A DNA stretch of 64,000 nt from Bradyrhizobium sp. 186. Lineage in GTDB: Bacteria; Pseudomonadota; Alphaproteobacteria; Rhizobiales; Xanthobacteraceae. The notes beneath the pieces were generated by a model that was given only the letters and a program-made list of their open reading frames with translations, was not told the origin of the DNA and searched no databases. The position numbers and the translations under genes are program-made. Positions 17,340 through 26,196 of the stretch are shown here, piece by piece. The stretch spans positions 3,782,001 through 3,846,000 of the forward strand of contig NZ_CP082164.1 in the NCBI RefSeq assembly GCF_023101685.1, read 5' to 3'. The first letter of the stretch is position 1; each line of letters starts with the position of its first letter.

Positions 17340-17905
17340 ATGCCTCATCCCCGGAGCCGAGCTCGGTCAGCGGCACCAATGGCGGCGAAAGCCAAGGCCG
17401 AACAAGAGCAGCGATGTGAAAGGTACGAGGCTTTCAAGGCCAACGATGGCGCTTACCGCACAGGCGACCTCAACGCCTTGCTGACGGCGCTGGGGCATCC
17501 CGCCGAGTTTCCGAATAGCCTGCCCCCCTTGGTCTCGGCTTGACCGAATTCCCGCTCGAGTATGCGATTTACTGGAGTCCATTCCATTTTATCGAGATGC
17601 TGCTCGATTGCTCGATTGCGGCGGCGATCCGAATTATCCCGACCGGTCCGGCTTTCCCTCACTGATCGCCGCGCTGTCGACCTTGCGTGACGACCGGCTG
17701 GACATCGTGCGCCTGTTGCTTGCGTGAGGTGCTGACGTGCAGCAACGCGGATTAAACGACTGGACGACGCTGCACTACGCCGTGAGCCTCGACGATGGCG
17801 AAGCGGTCGAGCTCCTGATTGCTCACGGCGCGGATATCGCTGCGCGAACGCGGATTGATGATTGCGCCACGCGACTACAACTAGCGGAATCATGCAGCTG
17901 CAACT
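17340..17905 (+). pseudogene. Ankyrin-repeat protein, multiply disabled
   Basis: Three frames together read like a rhizobial ankyrin-repeat protein: RYEAFKANDGAYRTGDLNAL, then LTEFPLEYAIYWSPFHFIEM, then DPNYPDRSGFPSLIAALSTL, and finally NDWTTLHYAVSLDDGEAVEL with LLIAHGADIAARTRIDD. Lesions visible are a frame change near 17525, an 8-base tandem duplication (TCGATTGC twice, near 17605-17620) that shifts the frame, and an in-frame TGA in RLLLA*GADV near 17727. The protein cannot be made. Confidence 0.75.
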
Positions 17906-18272
17906 TAGAGATCAGTCTCTTCAGAGCGATCACCCGACGCCTCCTGGTGCGTCGTTTCGCTTCGCACCTCAGCACCGCGATGGTCGTCTGCGATATTTTC
18001 TACCAGCTGGCTTTCGCAAAGTCATCGATTGAGCACCGTCGGCACGTATCGATCTGCGTGCAGATTCAATATACAAATTGATAATCTCAAGGCAAAATCT
18101 CCAAGTATTAAAATTTCCATTCCTTGAGGCTCCCGTATAATTCCGGTGAGCCTTCGGCTCTGTGCGGCAGTCTGACGCGTGGTTTGGCTATGCCTTTGTA
18201 AGTATGTGGTTTTCTTGACCTCTGCCCATCTACATTTATTATTCTCGCTCGTTTACCCTTTAAAACGAATTA
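17906..18272. other. Intergenic region upstream of the pilin genes
   Basis: There is no convincing gene. The DNA becomes AT-rich after 18060, unlike its surroundings, as expected for a promoter region. A small hairpin GAGCC-TTC-GGCTC occurs near 18150. Confidence 0.5.
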
Positions 18273-18308
18273 TCTATTAAATATTGACGAGGATTAATAT
18301 TTAATAGA
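18273..18308. promoter_or_regulatory. 13-bp perfect palindrome upstream of the first pilin gene
   Basis: TCTATTAAATATT, a 10-base spacer, then AATATTTAATAGA, 93 bases before the first pilin ATG, in an AT-rich island. It could be an operator for a dimeric regulator or a transcript hairpin. A TTGACG at 18284-18289 overlaps the left arm, but no good -10 box is found at the standard spacing. Confidence 0.5.
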
Positions 18309-18400
18309 GAGTTTACGGAGTGGCGGGTCGGACATCGTCCGCAGCCGCTGAAATTTGCCAAGCGTCTCTGCAAATTCCTCTTCAAAGAAAGGCTTTCCCT

Positions 18401-18610
18401 ATGCTGCGTTATTACATCAATACCACGGAAGCGCTGAAGCAACTGCGCACGGACTCGAAGGGCGTTGTCTCGTTCGAGTACGTGATCGTCGCCGCTTGCA
18501 TCGTCGCCGCAGTTGCCGCTGCGTTCGGCACCACCACTGCCAGCGGCATCGGCGCGGCGCTGACCACCGCGATCGGCAAGGTCACGACTGCGGTCACCAC
18601 TGCCGCCTAA
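18401..18610 (+). CDS. Flp-type pilin, first copy
   Basis: The 69-aa product is the structural subunit of a Tad (Flp) pilus. A short charged leader MLRYYINTTEALKQLRTDSK is followed by G/VVSFEY, which fits the prepilin peptidase site (G before cleavage, E at +5, Y at +6). A hydrophobic helix VIVAACIVAAVAAAFG and a small threonine/alanine-rich tail follow. The leader is somewhat long and the mature part short, as in Flp pilins. The peptidase gene is two genes downstream. It is almost identical to the next pilin after residue 24. Confidence 0.85.
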   Translation: MLRYYINTTEALKQLRTDSKGVVSFEYVIVAACIVAAVAAAFGTTTASGIGAALTTAIGKVTTAVTTAA

Positions 18611-18737
18611 TCGATCGCCTGTAGCCGGGAGGCCAGCTCCGGGCTGGTCTCCGACCGGATGCCGTTGGCAGCTTTTCCTGCCAACGGTCGCCGCGCAATT
18701 TTTACAAGGTTCATTATCAAAGCAGGAGTTCACTCCC

Positions 18738-18947
18738 ATGCGGAAATACTACATTAAGGCGCAAGAAGCCCTGACACTTCTGCGCACCGACGAGGTCGGC
18801 GTTGTGTCGTTCGAGTACGTGATCGTCGCCGCCTGCATCGTCGCTGCAGTGGCTGCTGCGTTCGGTACCACGACTGCCAGCGGCATCGGCGCGGCGCTGA
18901 CCACCGCGATCGGCACGGTCACCACCGCGGTCACTACTGCCGCTTGA
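18738..18947 (+). CDS. Flp-type pilin, second copy
   Basis: The product is 69 aa. Its leader MRKYYIKAQEALTLLRTDEV differs from the first copy, whereas the mature part from VVSFEY onward differs at a single residue (GTVTTA versus GKVTTA). The start follows GCAGGAG ten bases upstream. The pair arose by tandem duplication with divergence concentrated in the leader, so differential processing or expression of almost the same pilin is possible. Both have the G/xxxxEY cleavage signature. Confidence 0.85.
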   Translation: MRKYYIKAQEALTLLRTDEVGVVSFEYVIVAACIVAAVAAAFGTTTASGIGAALTTAIGTVTTAVTTAA

Positions 18948-19012
18948 GGCAGAGAGACTGTCTGACGCCGGGGCGTTGCAACGCGCCCCCGTCTCGTCTG
19001 AGGCAATTTTTC

Positions 19013-19519
19013 ATGAGCTGGATTGCGTCCACGACCTCGTGTCTGGAAATCGCATTGTTGTTCTATGTCGCAACGATCGATATCGCGACACGATTGATCC
19101 GAAACGAAATTTGTCTGGCGCTGGCATTCCTCGGGATCGTCGGCCAATTGGCCAGCCCGATGCCGGTCGCCCAGTCACTAATTGTCGCCGCAATCCTGTT
19201 CGTGCTGCTCATCGTGATCTATCAGCGCGGAATGATCGGCGGCGGTGATGTAAAGTTGCTGGTTGCTCTGGCGATCGGTCTTCCGTTAACCGGCGTGATT
19301 GAGCTGTTGACGGTAACGGCACTCGCCGGTGGCGTCCTGGCCGCGGTGCATCTGATGATGCGCCGCCTACCGCAGCCGAAGCTGGCGGCCGCCGGATCGT
19401 CCTTGGCACGCCGGATCTATGCGGTCGAGCGCTGGCGTCATTTGAGACATGCGCCGCTGCCCTACGGTGTCGCCATCGCATGCGGCGGTATCTGGACTAT
19501 TTTGAGCAAAGGATTTTGA
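19013..19519 (+). CDS. cpaA: Prepilin peptidase of the Tad locus
   Basis: The product is 168 aa from the ATG at 19013; an open frame upstream is ignored because it overlaps the pilin end. This A24-type aspartic protease cleaves the pilin leader in the inner membrane. Both catalytic aspartates can be seen: ATIDIATRLIRNE near residue 22 and the GxGD motif GGGDVKLLVALAIG near residue 75. Four to five membrane segments are predicted. The length fits CpaA/TadV. It lies between the pilins and cpaB with one base before cpaB, so it is part of one operon. Confidence 0.9.
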   Translation: MSWIASTTSCLEIALLFYVATIDIATRLIRNEICLALAFLGIVGQLASPMPVAQSLIVAAILFVLLIVIYQRGMIGGGDVKLLVALAIGLPLTGVIELLTVTALAGGVLAAVHLMMRRLPQPKLAAAGSSLARRIYAVERWRHLRHAPLPYGVAIACGGIWTILSKGF

Positions 19520-19520
19520 C

Positions 19521-20486
19521 ATGTCGTCCGCATTGCGCGTCTCGATTATCGTGGTGCTGTTGCTTGCTGCTACGGCGCTCGGGCTCATTGCATACAGCGT
19601 GAACCTGCCGAAAGATCCGGTTGTTGCGGAGGTGGTCGCGGAAAAGCCCCAAGTCGCGCGTGCCACCGTCGGCTACTTTGTTGCGGCACGCCCGCTTTCG
19701 AAAGGAACCTTGGCGCGGGACGAAGATTTCACCGTGCGCCAGGCGGTGTCTGATCATGTCCCTGCAGGGGCAATCCTCGAAACGCCTGACACCAAGGCCG
19801 GACTTCCTGGTTCTCTGGTTCGCAAGTTCGTCGACGCCGGCAGCGCCATTACATTGCAGGACATCCTGCGCCCGAAGGATCGCGGCTTCCTCGCCAGCGT
19901 CCTGGCGCCAGACAGCCGCGCGATAAGCCTCAAGGTCGACGAGGAGACTGGCGTCTCGGGTCTGATCAGGCCGGGCGACAATGTCGACGTCGTGTTGACC
20001 CAGGTGTTCGAGAAGGCGGATCCGGTGCGTCGCGCTGTCAGCGAAACCGTACTTTCCAACGTGCGCGTCATCGCGATCGATCAGGAGATGGCGCAAGGCG
20101 GGCGCCCCGTCAGCAATTCTCTCCCCGGTAAGACGACGCAAACTGTTTCGTTGGAGCTTAAGCCGGAACAGGTCAAGAAGGTCTCCGTCGCAAAGCAGCT
20201 TGGTACGCTCTCGCTCGTCGTCCGATCTGCGGCCGAGCAGTGGGAGAAGGCCGATACGGGTGCGACTTCCAGCTGCGATGTGTCGCCAGAGCTGGCCCGC
20301 CAGAGTGCGGTTGCCGGCCAGAGCACAACGGTCGCGATCTATTCCGGCCGCGAGCTAAAGCAATACTCGGTCAGGAAGCAGGACCTGGACGACGACGCTC
20401 TTGTCGCCTGCGATGGGGCGACGGAGGCTGCGCGCCTCACGGCTGCTGCGGTGGGCGATGCTGGCAAGATGCTGGAGAAACGTTGA
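19521..20486 (+). CDS. cpaB: Tad pilus assembly protein CpaB (RcpC)
   Basis: The product is 321 aa. An N-terminal membrane anchor (SIIVVLLLAATALGLIAYSV) is followed by a periplasmic SAF domain, ATVGYFVAARPLSKGTLARD, and the RcpC region ISLKVDEETGVSGLIRPGDN VDVVLT. CpaB links the outer-membrane secretin to the inner complex and may bind peptidoglycan or sugar. The stop overlaps the cpaE start (TGATG), indicating coupled translation. Confidence 0.9.
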   Translation: MSSALRVSIIVVLLLAATALGLIAYSVNLPKDPVVAEVVAEKPQVARATVGYFVAARPLSKGTLARDEDFTVRQAVSDHVPAGAILETPDTKAGLPGSLVRKFVDAGSAITLQDILRPKDRGFLASVLAPDSRAISLKVDEETGVSGLIRPGDNVDVVLTQVFEKADPVRRAVSETVLSNVRVIAIDQEMAQGGRPVSNSLPGKTTQTVSLELKPEQVKKVSVAKQLGTLSLVVRSAAEQWEKADTGATSSCDVSPELARQSAVAGQSTTVAIYSGRELKQYSVRKQDLDDDALVACDGATEAARLTAAAVGDAGKMLEKR

Positions 20487-21691
20487 TGAGTGTGAACATG
20501 GCAGTGGTGGAATCACCCGGAGAGACGACGTCCGCTCTCACACGTAACCGTATCGTCTGCTTCGTGAACGACGAGCTGAGCGCTGCTGCGCTACGCAAGG
20601 GGCTCGACGGCAGCAATCTGGTGATCCGGCGGGGCAGCATCCGTCATGCGACGCGCATGCTGGAGACTGAGACCGATCTGTTCGCGCTGGTGACCGACAT
20701 CAGCGGGATCGATGATCCCTTCACGGACCTGGAACGGCTAGCCAGCGTCTGCCCGCCCGATGTGCGGGTATGCCTGATCGGCGAGAACAGGGAGATCACT
20801 TTCTACCGCGAACTGATGGAGACCGGCGTTACCGAGTATCTTCCAACGCCGATCACCCGGGATATGGTGCTGGACCAACTCCGCCCGAAGCTGCTTGGCG
20901 CCGTCGCGCCCGCTCATAATGACCGCGGAGGACATGTGGTCTCGATCTGCGGTGCGCAGGGCGGCGCCGGAGCGACCAGCATCGCCATCAACCTCGCCCT
21001 GCAATTGGCCGAGACCACGAAGGCCAAGGTGGCGCTGCTCGATCTTCATCTGCAGGGCGGCGAGACCGCCGTGATGCTGGGTGTGCGCCCGGGCCCCGGG
21101 CTGCGCATTGCTCTTGAAAATCCCATGCGGGCCGACACGCTGTTTCTGGAGCGCGCGGCAATCGCGGTTAATGATCGGGTTTGCCTGATTTCCGGCGACG
21201 AAGACCTCGATGCCAAGCTCGACATCACCGAAGCTGGCGTCCGCCACGTGCTCGGCCTGCTTCGTCAGAGGTTCAACTACGTCGTTGTCGATGTGCCGGT
21301 GCCGTTCCCGGCCTCGATCTATCCGGTCATTCAGATGTCCCGTCAAGTGCTGGTTCTGCTGGAAGCGGAAGTGACCGGTCTGCGCAATGCGCATGCGCTA
21401 CGCAACGCGGTCACGAACATCGCGGGCAAGGATCGGGTCTTCACCCTGCTCAATCGTGCGGATCGCGCCGGCGGTTTGCCCAGGGCGACGATCGTCAAGG
21501 CTCTGGGCGCAGAACCGGACATGGTGATCCCGGATCTCGGCAAGGGAATGACCCAGGCGGTCAACCTCGGGATTCCGGCCCTCAAGCATGTATCCGCGCT
21601 GCGGCGTCACCTCGCTCCGATCGTACGTGAGATCGCCGGCGTGGGGGGGCCCAAGCGAAAGGGACGGTGGAGAAGGTGGCTCGGGTTATGA
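20486..21691 (+). CDS. cpaE: Tad pilus localisation ATPase CpaE (TadZ)
   Basis: The product is 401 aa from the ATG that overlaps the cpaB stop. Residues about 20-130 resemble a receiver fold (VCLIGENREITFYRELMETG). A MinD/ParA-type ATPase domain follows with CGAQGGAGATSIAINLALQL; the Walker lysine is replaced, as is usual in TadZ/CpaE. FNYVVVDVPVPFPA is the Walker B-like strand. Family role: it places the pilus machine at a cell pole or focus. The stop overlaps cpaF by four bases (ATGA). Confidence 0.9.
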   Translation: MSVNMAVVESPGETTSALTRNRIVCFVNDELSAAALRKGLDGSNLVIRRGSIRHATRMLETETDLFALVTDISGIDDPFTDLERLASVCPPDVRVCLIGENREITFYRELMETGVTEYLPTPITRDMVLDQLRPKLLGAVAPAHNDRGGHVVSICGAQGGAGATSIAINLALQLAETTKAKVALLDLHLQGGETAVMLGVRPGPGLRIALENPMRADTLFLERAAIAVNDRVCLISGDEDLDAKLDITEAGVRHVLGLLRQRFNYVVVDVPVPFPASIYPVIQMSRQVLVLLEAEVTGLRNAHALRNAVTNIAGKDRVFTLLNRADRAGGLPRATIVKALGAEPDMVIPDLGKGMTQAVNLGIPALKHVSALRRHLAPIVREIAGVGGPKRKGRWRRWLGL

Positions 21692-23154
21692 AAAAGTTCG
21701 GCAGGCGCTCAGACGAGATGCCAACCCGTTTGCCCACACTGATGGCGAGCACGCCGACGGTGGCGCCCGGCCTCCCGCCGGTGCTGCTCGCTACGCCGCT
21801 AACTGCGCCAAGCGTGGCATCATCCGCATCCGTGCCGAGTTCGGAGCCCCCGGCGCTGTCTGCGTCGGCCCCGAAGCGCGAAGAATCTTCAACCCATCAC
21901 ACGGTGATGTCGGCGTCGTTGCGCGAACGGGTCATCGAGCAGATCGAGCCGGCAGTGGCTGCGTCGGTCTCGCGCGAGGTCCTGCGGCGGCAGATCGAGG
22001 AAATCATCCACGGCATCGCCAACCAGGAGCGGCTGGAGCTGTCCGGTCGCGAGCAGCTCCGGTTGGCGGAAGAAATCGCTGATGATATGACCGGTTACGG
22101 CCCGCTCCGTCAGCTTCTGCTTGACCAGACGATCAACGACATCATGATCAACGGGCCGAGCAATGTCTATGTCGAGCGGAGCGGCAAGCTGGAGCGCGTC
22201 GCGGTGCGATTCCGGGACAACGACCATATTGCCGCGGTCGCGCAGAAGATTGCTGCGCAGGTTGGCCGGCGCGTGGATGAATCCAGTCCGATGGTGGATT
22301 GCCGTCTCCCGGACGGCAGCCGCGTCAACATCATCCTGCCGCCGCTGGCGATCCACGGCCCCTGCGTCTCAATCCGAAAATTTCCAAGCCGGCGTTTGAA
22401 CATCGCTGGGATGATCGAGAACGGATCGATGACCCCCGCCCTCGGCCAGCTGCTGGAGATTGCCTCCCGGTGCCGGCTCAATGTCCTGGTCTCCGGCGGT
22501 ACGGGGTCCGGCAAGACAACTCTGCTGAACGCCCTTAGCCAGTTCATCGACCACAGCGAACGCATCGTAACGATCGAGGATGCAGCGGAGCTGCAACTGC
22601 AGCAGCCGCACGTGATCAGCCTGGAGACGCGGCCGCCCAGCCTGGAGGGTACGGGGCAGGTAACGCAACGTGATCTCCTGTGGAACGCGCTGCGTATGCG
22701 CCCGGATCGTATCGTGGTGGGTGAGGTCCGCGGCGCCGAAGCATTCGATATGCTGCAGGCGATGAACACCGGCCATGATGGATCGATCTCGACGGTGCAT
22801 GCCAATAGTGCGCGCGATGCGCTGACGCGCGTCGAAAATATGGTGCAGATGGGCCAGGTCAATCTGCCGTCGCGCGCAATCCGCGCACAGATTGTCGCCG
22901 CCCTCGATCTCATCGTGCAGGTCGAACGCATGCGGGACGGACAGCGCCGGATCGTTCAGATCACTGAGGTGATTGGCCTAGAAGGCGAGGTGATCACCAC
23001 CAACGATGTTGCGCTGTTCGAGTACAAGGACGAGGATGTACACGGGCGCATATCGGGCACATACCGATCCACGAACGCAGTTCCGAAATTCAAGAGCCGC
23101 CTTGTCTATTACGGGCTTGAGCGGGCCTGGGCAGAGGCGATGAGGCAGATCTGA
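21688..23154 (+). CDS. cpaF: Tad pilus motor ATPase CpaF (TadA)
   Basis: The product is 488 aa. After a proline/serine-rich variable N-terminus of about 70 residues comes the secretion-ATPase core: LRQLLLDQTINDIMINGPSN, Walker A VSGGTGSGKTTLLNAL near residue 270, an Asp-box-like region, and RIVVGEVRGAEAFDMLQAMN (Walker B) near residue 340, then DGSISTVHANSARDAL. It powers extension and retraction of the Tad pilus at the inner membrane. It overlaps the next gene by one base (TGATG). Confidence 0.95.
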   Translation: MKKFGRRSDEMPTRLPTLMASTPTVAPGLPPVLLATPLTAPSVASSASVPSSEPPALSASAPKREESSTHHTVMSASLRERVIEQIEPAVAASVSREVLRRQIEEIIHGIANQERLELSGREQLRLAEEIADDMTGYGPLRQLLLDQTINDIMINGPSNVYVERSGKLERVAVRFRDNDHIAAVAQKIAAQVGRRVDESSPMVDCRLPDGSRVNIILPPLAIHGPCVSIRKFPSRRLNIAGMIENGSMTPALGQLLEIASRCRLNVLVSGGTGSGKTTLLNALSQFIDHSERIVTIEDAAELQLQQPHVISLETRPPSLEGTGQVTQRDLLWNALRMRPDRIVVGEVRGAEAFDMLQAMNTGHDGSISTVHANSARDALTRVENMVQMGQVNLPSRAIRAQIVAALDLIVQVERMRDGQRRIVQITEVIGLEGEVITTNDVALFEYKDEDVHGRISGTYRSTNAVPKFKSRLVYYGLERAWAEAMRQI

Positions 23155-24080
23155 TGACGACGCCCTTGATCATCGTTCTGGTGCTTCTGCTGTGTGCAAC
23201 GGTAAATACTCTGTGGCTCGACGGGCGACAGAGGCGGATGGACCGCCAGCTCGAAATTGCTCTGCCCGCATCTCAGGCTGCAACCTTGGTGTCCATCCGG
23301 CGAGCGGCCAAGGCTTCGCGTTGGCAAATGTTCTATCGGCTCGTGAACTACAACGCCGAGATCGTCCACGCTTGGCATCCGGCCTACGTGTTTCTCGCCG
23401 GAGCCTTGGCGGCAGGTGGCGTCTTTTATGCCAATCGCATGCTGCAACTCTCCGCGCCCACGCTATCGATCAGTGCCGCTGTCATCGCCCTCCTCGTGGT
23501 ACGAGGTCTGTTCGGATGGCAACGTAATCGCTTTATCAATCAGCTCTTCCGTCAGCTTCCCGACGCAATTCAGTTGGTGACCAGCACCGTTCGATCGGGG
23601 TTGCCCGTCAATGAAGCGTTCCGCGCCATTGCGCGCGAGATGCCACAACCAACATCCGGCCAGTTCGCGATCGTCTGCAGCGAGGTGGCTATGGGGAGGG
23701 CGCCGGAAGAGGCTGTCGAAGGGATTTATCGGCGAACGCTGGTTGCTGAATACGCCATGTTCGCAGTAACGCTCGCGGTCCAGTTGAAGGCGGGCGGCAG
23801 TCTGGCAGAAACCCTTCAGATACTGGCCGACACTGTAAGCCAACGAGTTGCGCTGGCTGCGCGCGCGAAGGCTCTGGCCGGAGAAGTCATCTTCTCTTCG
23901 CGTGCCCTTTCGCTAGCGCCGCTCATCGTGGGCGGATTACTCTACCTGGTCAATCCACAGTCGATAGATATGCTGTTCTATGACCCGACTGGAAACATGC
24001 TGCTGGCGTACGCAATCGCGTCGGTAGTTGTTGGACACTTCGTGATACGTTGGATGATCAAGAGGGAGACGGCGCTATGA
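23154..24080 (+). CDS. tadB: Tad pilus inner-membrane platform protein TadB
   Basis: The product is 308 aa with an N-terminal membrane segment (PLIIVLVLLLCATVNTLWL), a pair of segments near residues 80-125, a cytoplasmic T2SSF domain (LFRQLPDAIQLVTSTVRSGL, AVQLKAGGSLAETLQILADT) and two C-terminal membrane helices. This is the standard TadB plan. TadB and TadC form the platform that couples the CpaF motor to pilin assembly. The stop overlaps the tadC start (ATGA). Confidence 0.92.
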   Translation: MTTPLIIVLVLLLCATVNTLWLDGRQRRMDRQLEIALPASQAATLVSIRRAAKASRWQMFYRLVNYNAEIVHAWHPAYVFLAGALAAGGVFYANRMLQLSAPTLSISAAVIALLVVRGLFGWQRNRFINQLFRQLPDAIQLVTSTVRSGLPVNEAFRAIAREMPQPTSGQFAIVCSEVAMGRAPEEAVEGIYRRTLVAEYAMFAVTLAVQLKAGGSLAETLQILADTVSQRVALAARAKALAGEVIFSSRALSLAPLIVGGLLYLVNPQSIDMLFYDPTGNMLLAYAIASVVVGHFVIRWMIKRETAL

Positions 24081-24973
24081 GTGCCAGTCTCGGATTCGCG
24101 GCGCTTGCCACGGTCGTTGCGGCCGCAATGTTTGTCCTGGTCATTCGCGAAGTGCATATTCGCGCGCTGGATACGCGCGTGTCGAACGCGGTGCTCGGCA
24201 TCCCGGACCGGTCAAGCTCTACGCAGGATCTGGTCGGCTGGCTTTCCTCGATAGGCGCTCGCTACAAGCGCTTCTATGCGGAGGAAAATCTGGAGCAGCT
24301 CCGAACGATCATTCAGTCGGCAGGTTTCAACCATTATCAAACCCTGCCGATCTGGATCGGGGTCAAAGCCGTCAGCATGTTCCTGTTTCCGTTTGCGGCC
24401 TTCCTTGCGACACAGCTTCTCGGAAAACCGCTCTCCGACGTGATGATTTTCACGCTCATCGGGGTGGTGATCGGAATCATGGGACCTCGCTTGATCCTTT
24501 TCGTCATGAAACGGCGCGTTGATACGGCTGTTCGGCTGGGAACGCCGGATACCATCGATTTGCTCGTTGTGTGCAGTGAGGCGGGGATGGGCCTCGAGGG
24601 CGGGCTTGAGCGCGTCGCGGATGAGATGAAGGAAACCAATCCGGCGATGGCTCAGGTATTGCGCGGCCTACTCGACGATCTCCGCATATTGCCGAGCCGT
24701 GCCGACGCATTCGAGAAGCTGGGCGCCAAGTCGGATGGCCTTCGCCGCTTTGGAACGGTGATCGGCCAAAGCCTGCAGTACGGAACGCCGCTGGGGCAGG
24801 CTCTGCGCGGCATTGCTGTCGACCTTCGGCGGGAGCGTATCACCAAGCTGGAGGAGCGAGCTCACAAGCTGGGCGCCAAGCTGACGATTCCGATGGTGCT
24901 GTTCATGCTTCCGGCCATGTTCGTCATTCTGGGCGCGAGCCCATTTTTGCATCTCGTTCGTGCGTTCAAGTAG
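24077..24973 (+). CDS. tadC: Tad pilus inner-membrane platform protein TadC
   Basis: The product is 298 aa from the ATG at 24077. The plan is an N-terminal helix, a central hydrophobic pair (residues about 100-150), a T2SSF domain with TPDTIDLLVVCSEAGMGLEG and LRRFGTVIGQSLQYGTPLGQ, and a final helix (IPMVLFMLPAMFVILGASPF). It partners TadB. It is the last of the tightly overlapping run; the following gene starts seven bases later. Confidence 0.92.
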   Translation: MSASLGFAALATVVAAAMFVLVIREVHIRALDTRVSNAVLGIPDRSSSTQDLVGWLSSIGARYKRFYAEENLEQLRTIIQSAGFNHYQTLPIWIGVKAVSMFLFPFAAFLATQLLGKPLSDVMIFTLIGVVIGIMGPRLILFVMKRRVDTAVRLGTPDTIDLLVVCSEAGMGLEGGLERVADEMKETNPAMAQVLRGLLDDLRILPSRADAFEKLGAKSDGLRRFGTVIGQSLQYGTPLGQALRGIAVDLRRERITKLEERAHKLGAKLTIPMVLFMLPAMFVILGASPFLHLVRAFK

Positions 24974-24980
24974 GTAATTT

Positions 24981-25625
24981 ATGAGCACCATCACTCTATC
25001 GAATAAGTCGACTTACGAGCGGACCATGCAGTTGCTCGGCGGCATGTGGTTCATGCTGCTGGCGCTCGTCTACGCGATCAAAATCGGATTGTTTTCCGAT
25101 TCTTGGCTGATACTCGTGTCAAGTTTTTGTCTCGCCAGCTTCTACATTCTTCTCGGGGTGCTGGTCATGACCCGGCCACCGGCAAAGGCGCATGCTGATG
25201 GCTTGCTGCCGAGAGTAGCCGCCTTCGTTGGCACCTATATGCCGTGGACGATCGGCTTCTTCAGCGAGACGGACAAGGCGTTACCAAACCTTGCATCCAC
25301 GGTTTGCGTGTTGGCGGGTATGACCATGATGCTCGTTACGATCAGGCATCTTGGTAAATCGTTCAGCCTGGTGCCGCAAGCGCGTTCCGTGGTGCAAACG
25401 GGTCCGTACCAATGGATCAAGCATCCACTCTATTTGGCGGAAGAGATTGTGATACTCGGCGTGGTTCTAAAGGTCCTTTCGCCGGTGACGTTGACCCTGT
25501 TTGTGCTGCATATCGGCGTTCAAGTATGCCGGATCTACTACGAAGAAGATCTGCTCCGGCGCAACTGTCCAGAGTACACGAGCTACGAAGCGTCGCGCTG
25601 GAGATTCATTCCGTACGTGTGGTGA
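24981..25625 (+). CDS. Isoprenylcysteine carboxyl methyltransferase-like membrane protein in the Tad operon
   Basis: The product is 214 aa with about five membrane segments and a C-terminal ICMT/phospholipid-methyltransferase signature: SVVQTGPYQWIKHPLYLAEE, then YEEDLLRRNCPEYTSYEA. Members of this superfamily methylate lipids or prenylated cysteines using S-adenosylmethionine. It begins seven bases after tadC and is followed by TadE/TadG genes on the same strand, so it is probably co-transcribed with the pilus genes. It is not a standard Tad component. A target (pilin, lipid or N-terminal residue of a pseudopilin) cannot be deduced from sequence alone. Confidence 0.8.
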   Translation: MSTITLSNKSTYERTMQLLGGMWFMLLALVYAIKIGLFSDSWLILVSSFCLASFYILLGVLVMTRPPAKAHADGLLPRVAAFVGTYMPWTIGFFSETDKALPNLASTVCVLAGMTMMLVTIRHLGKSFSLVPQARSVVQTGPYQWIKHPLYLAEEIVILGVVLKVLSPVTLTLFVLHIGVQVCRIYYEEDLLRRNCPEYTSYEASRWRFIPYVW

Positions 25626-25706
25626 TCGGCTGGCTCGTGAATTAGTCGTGGACAATGCATGATGGGACGTATCGGTCCTAAACTGGAGCGTAAAGGTGCC
25701 AACGTG

Positions 25707-26189
25707 ATGCATTCTTTGCTCTGCCGAAAGAGGCTCGTGAGGGGCAGACGTAACTTGATCGCAGATCAGCGCGGCGCTGTCGCGTTCGAGATGCCGTTCG
25801 TCTACCTTTTCCTGATCATGCTGATCCTGCTGCCGCTGGCTGATCTTGCCGTGGCCGGCTACCGGTACATATCGGCGCTCGCGGCATTGCGCGCGTTCGG
25901 GCAATCCATCCTGTATTCCCCACCACCTGACGTTACGAACGCGTCCAGTTGGGCGTCGACCGCGCTCGCGAAGGCCGATAGCCGCTTTCCGATCCCCAGC
26001 ATCAAGCTGATTTGCGGCGACAGCAATGCTGTCTGCGCGTCAGGAAACTCCGATCCTTCGCTGGCGAAGTATTATCAGTACTCAACAACAATTACGTTGG
26101 CGCCGATCGTGTTGACGTCGGTGTTGTGCACGAGCACCACCGGCAATGCCTGTTCGTTCACACTGACTTATTCAGAGCGATTTCAATAG
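25707..26189 (+). CDS. TadE-like pseudopilin
   Basis: From the ATG at 25707 (AAAGGTG upstream) the product is about 160 aa; an in-frame ATG lies at 25659. The N-terminus RRNLIADQRGAVAFEMPFVY carries a Tad-type prepilin signature (RG/AVAFE), followed by a hydrophobic helix LFLIMLILLPLADLAVAGY. The rest is an extracytoplasmic domain with two cysteine pairs (ICGDSNAVCAS, VLCTSTTGNAC). TadE/F pseudopilins are processed by the same peptidase and prime pilus assembly. It lies eight bases before the TadG-like gene. Confidence 0.8.
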   Translation: MHSLLCRKRLVRGRRNLIADQRGAVAFEMPFVYLFLIMLILLPLADLAVAGYRYISALAALRAFGQSILYSPPPDVTNASSWASTALAKADSRFPIPSIKLICGDSNAVCASGNSDPSLAKYYQYSTTITLAPIVLTSVLCTSTTGNACSFTLTYSERFQ

Positions 26190-26196
26190 GTGTCCC

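Noticed and set aside
18180..18205. Possible sigma-54 (-24/-12) promoter before the pilins (TGGCTATGCCTTTGTA)
   Set aside because: The essential GC of the -12 element reads GT, so the match is too weak.
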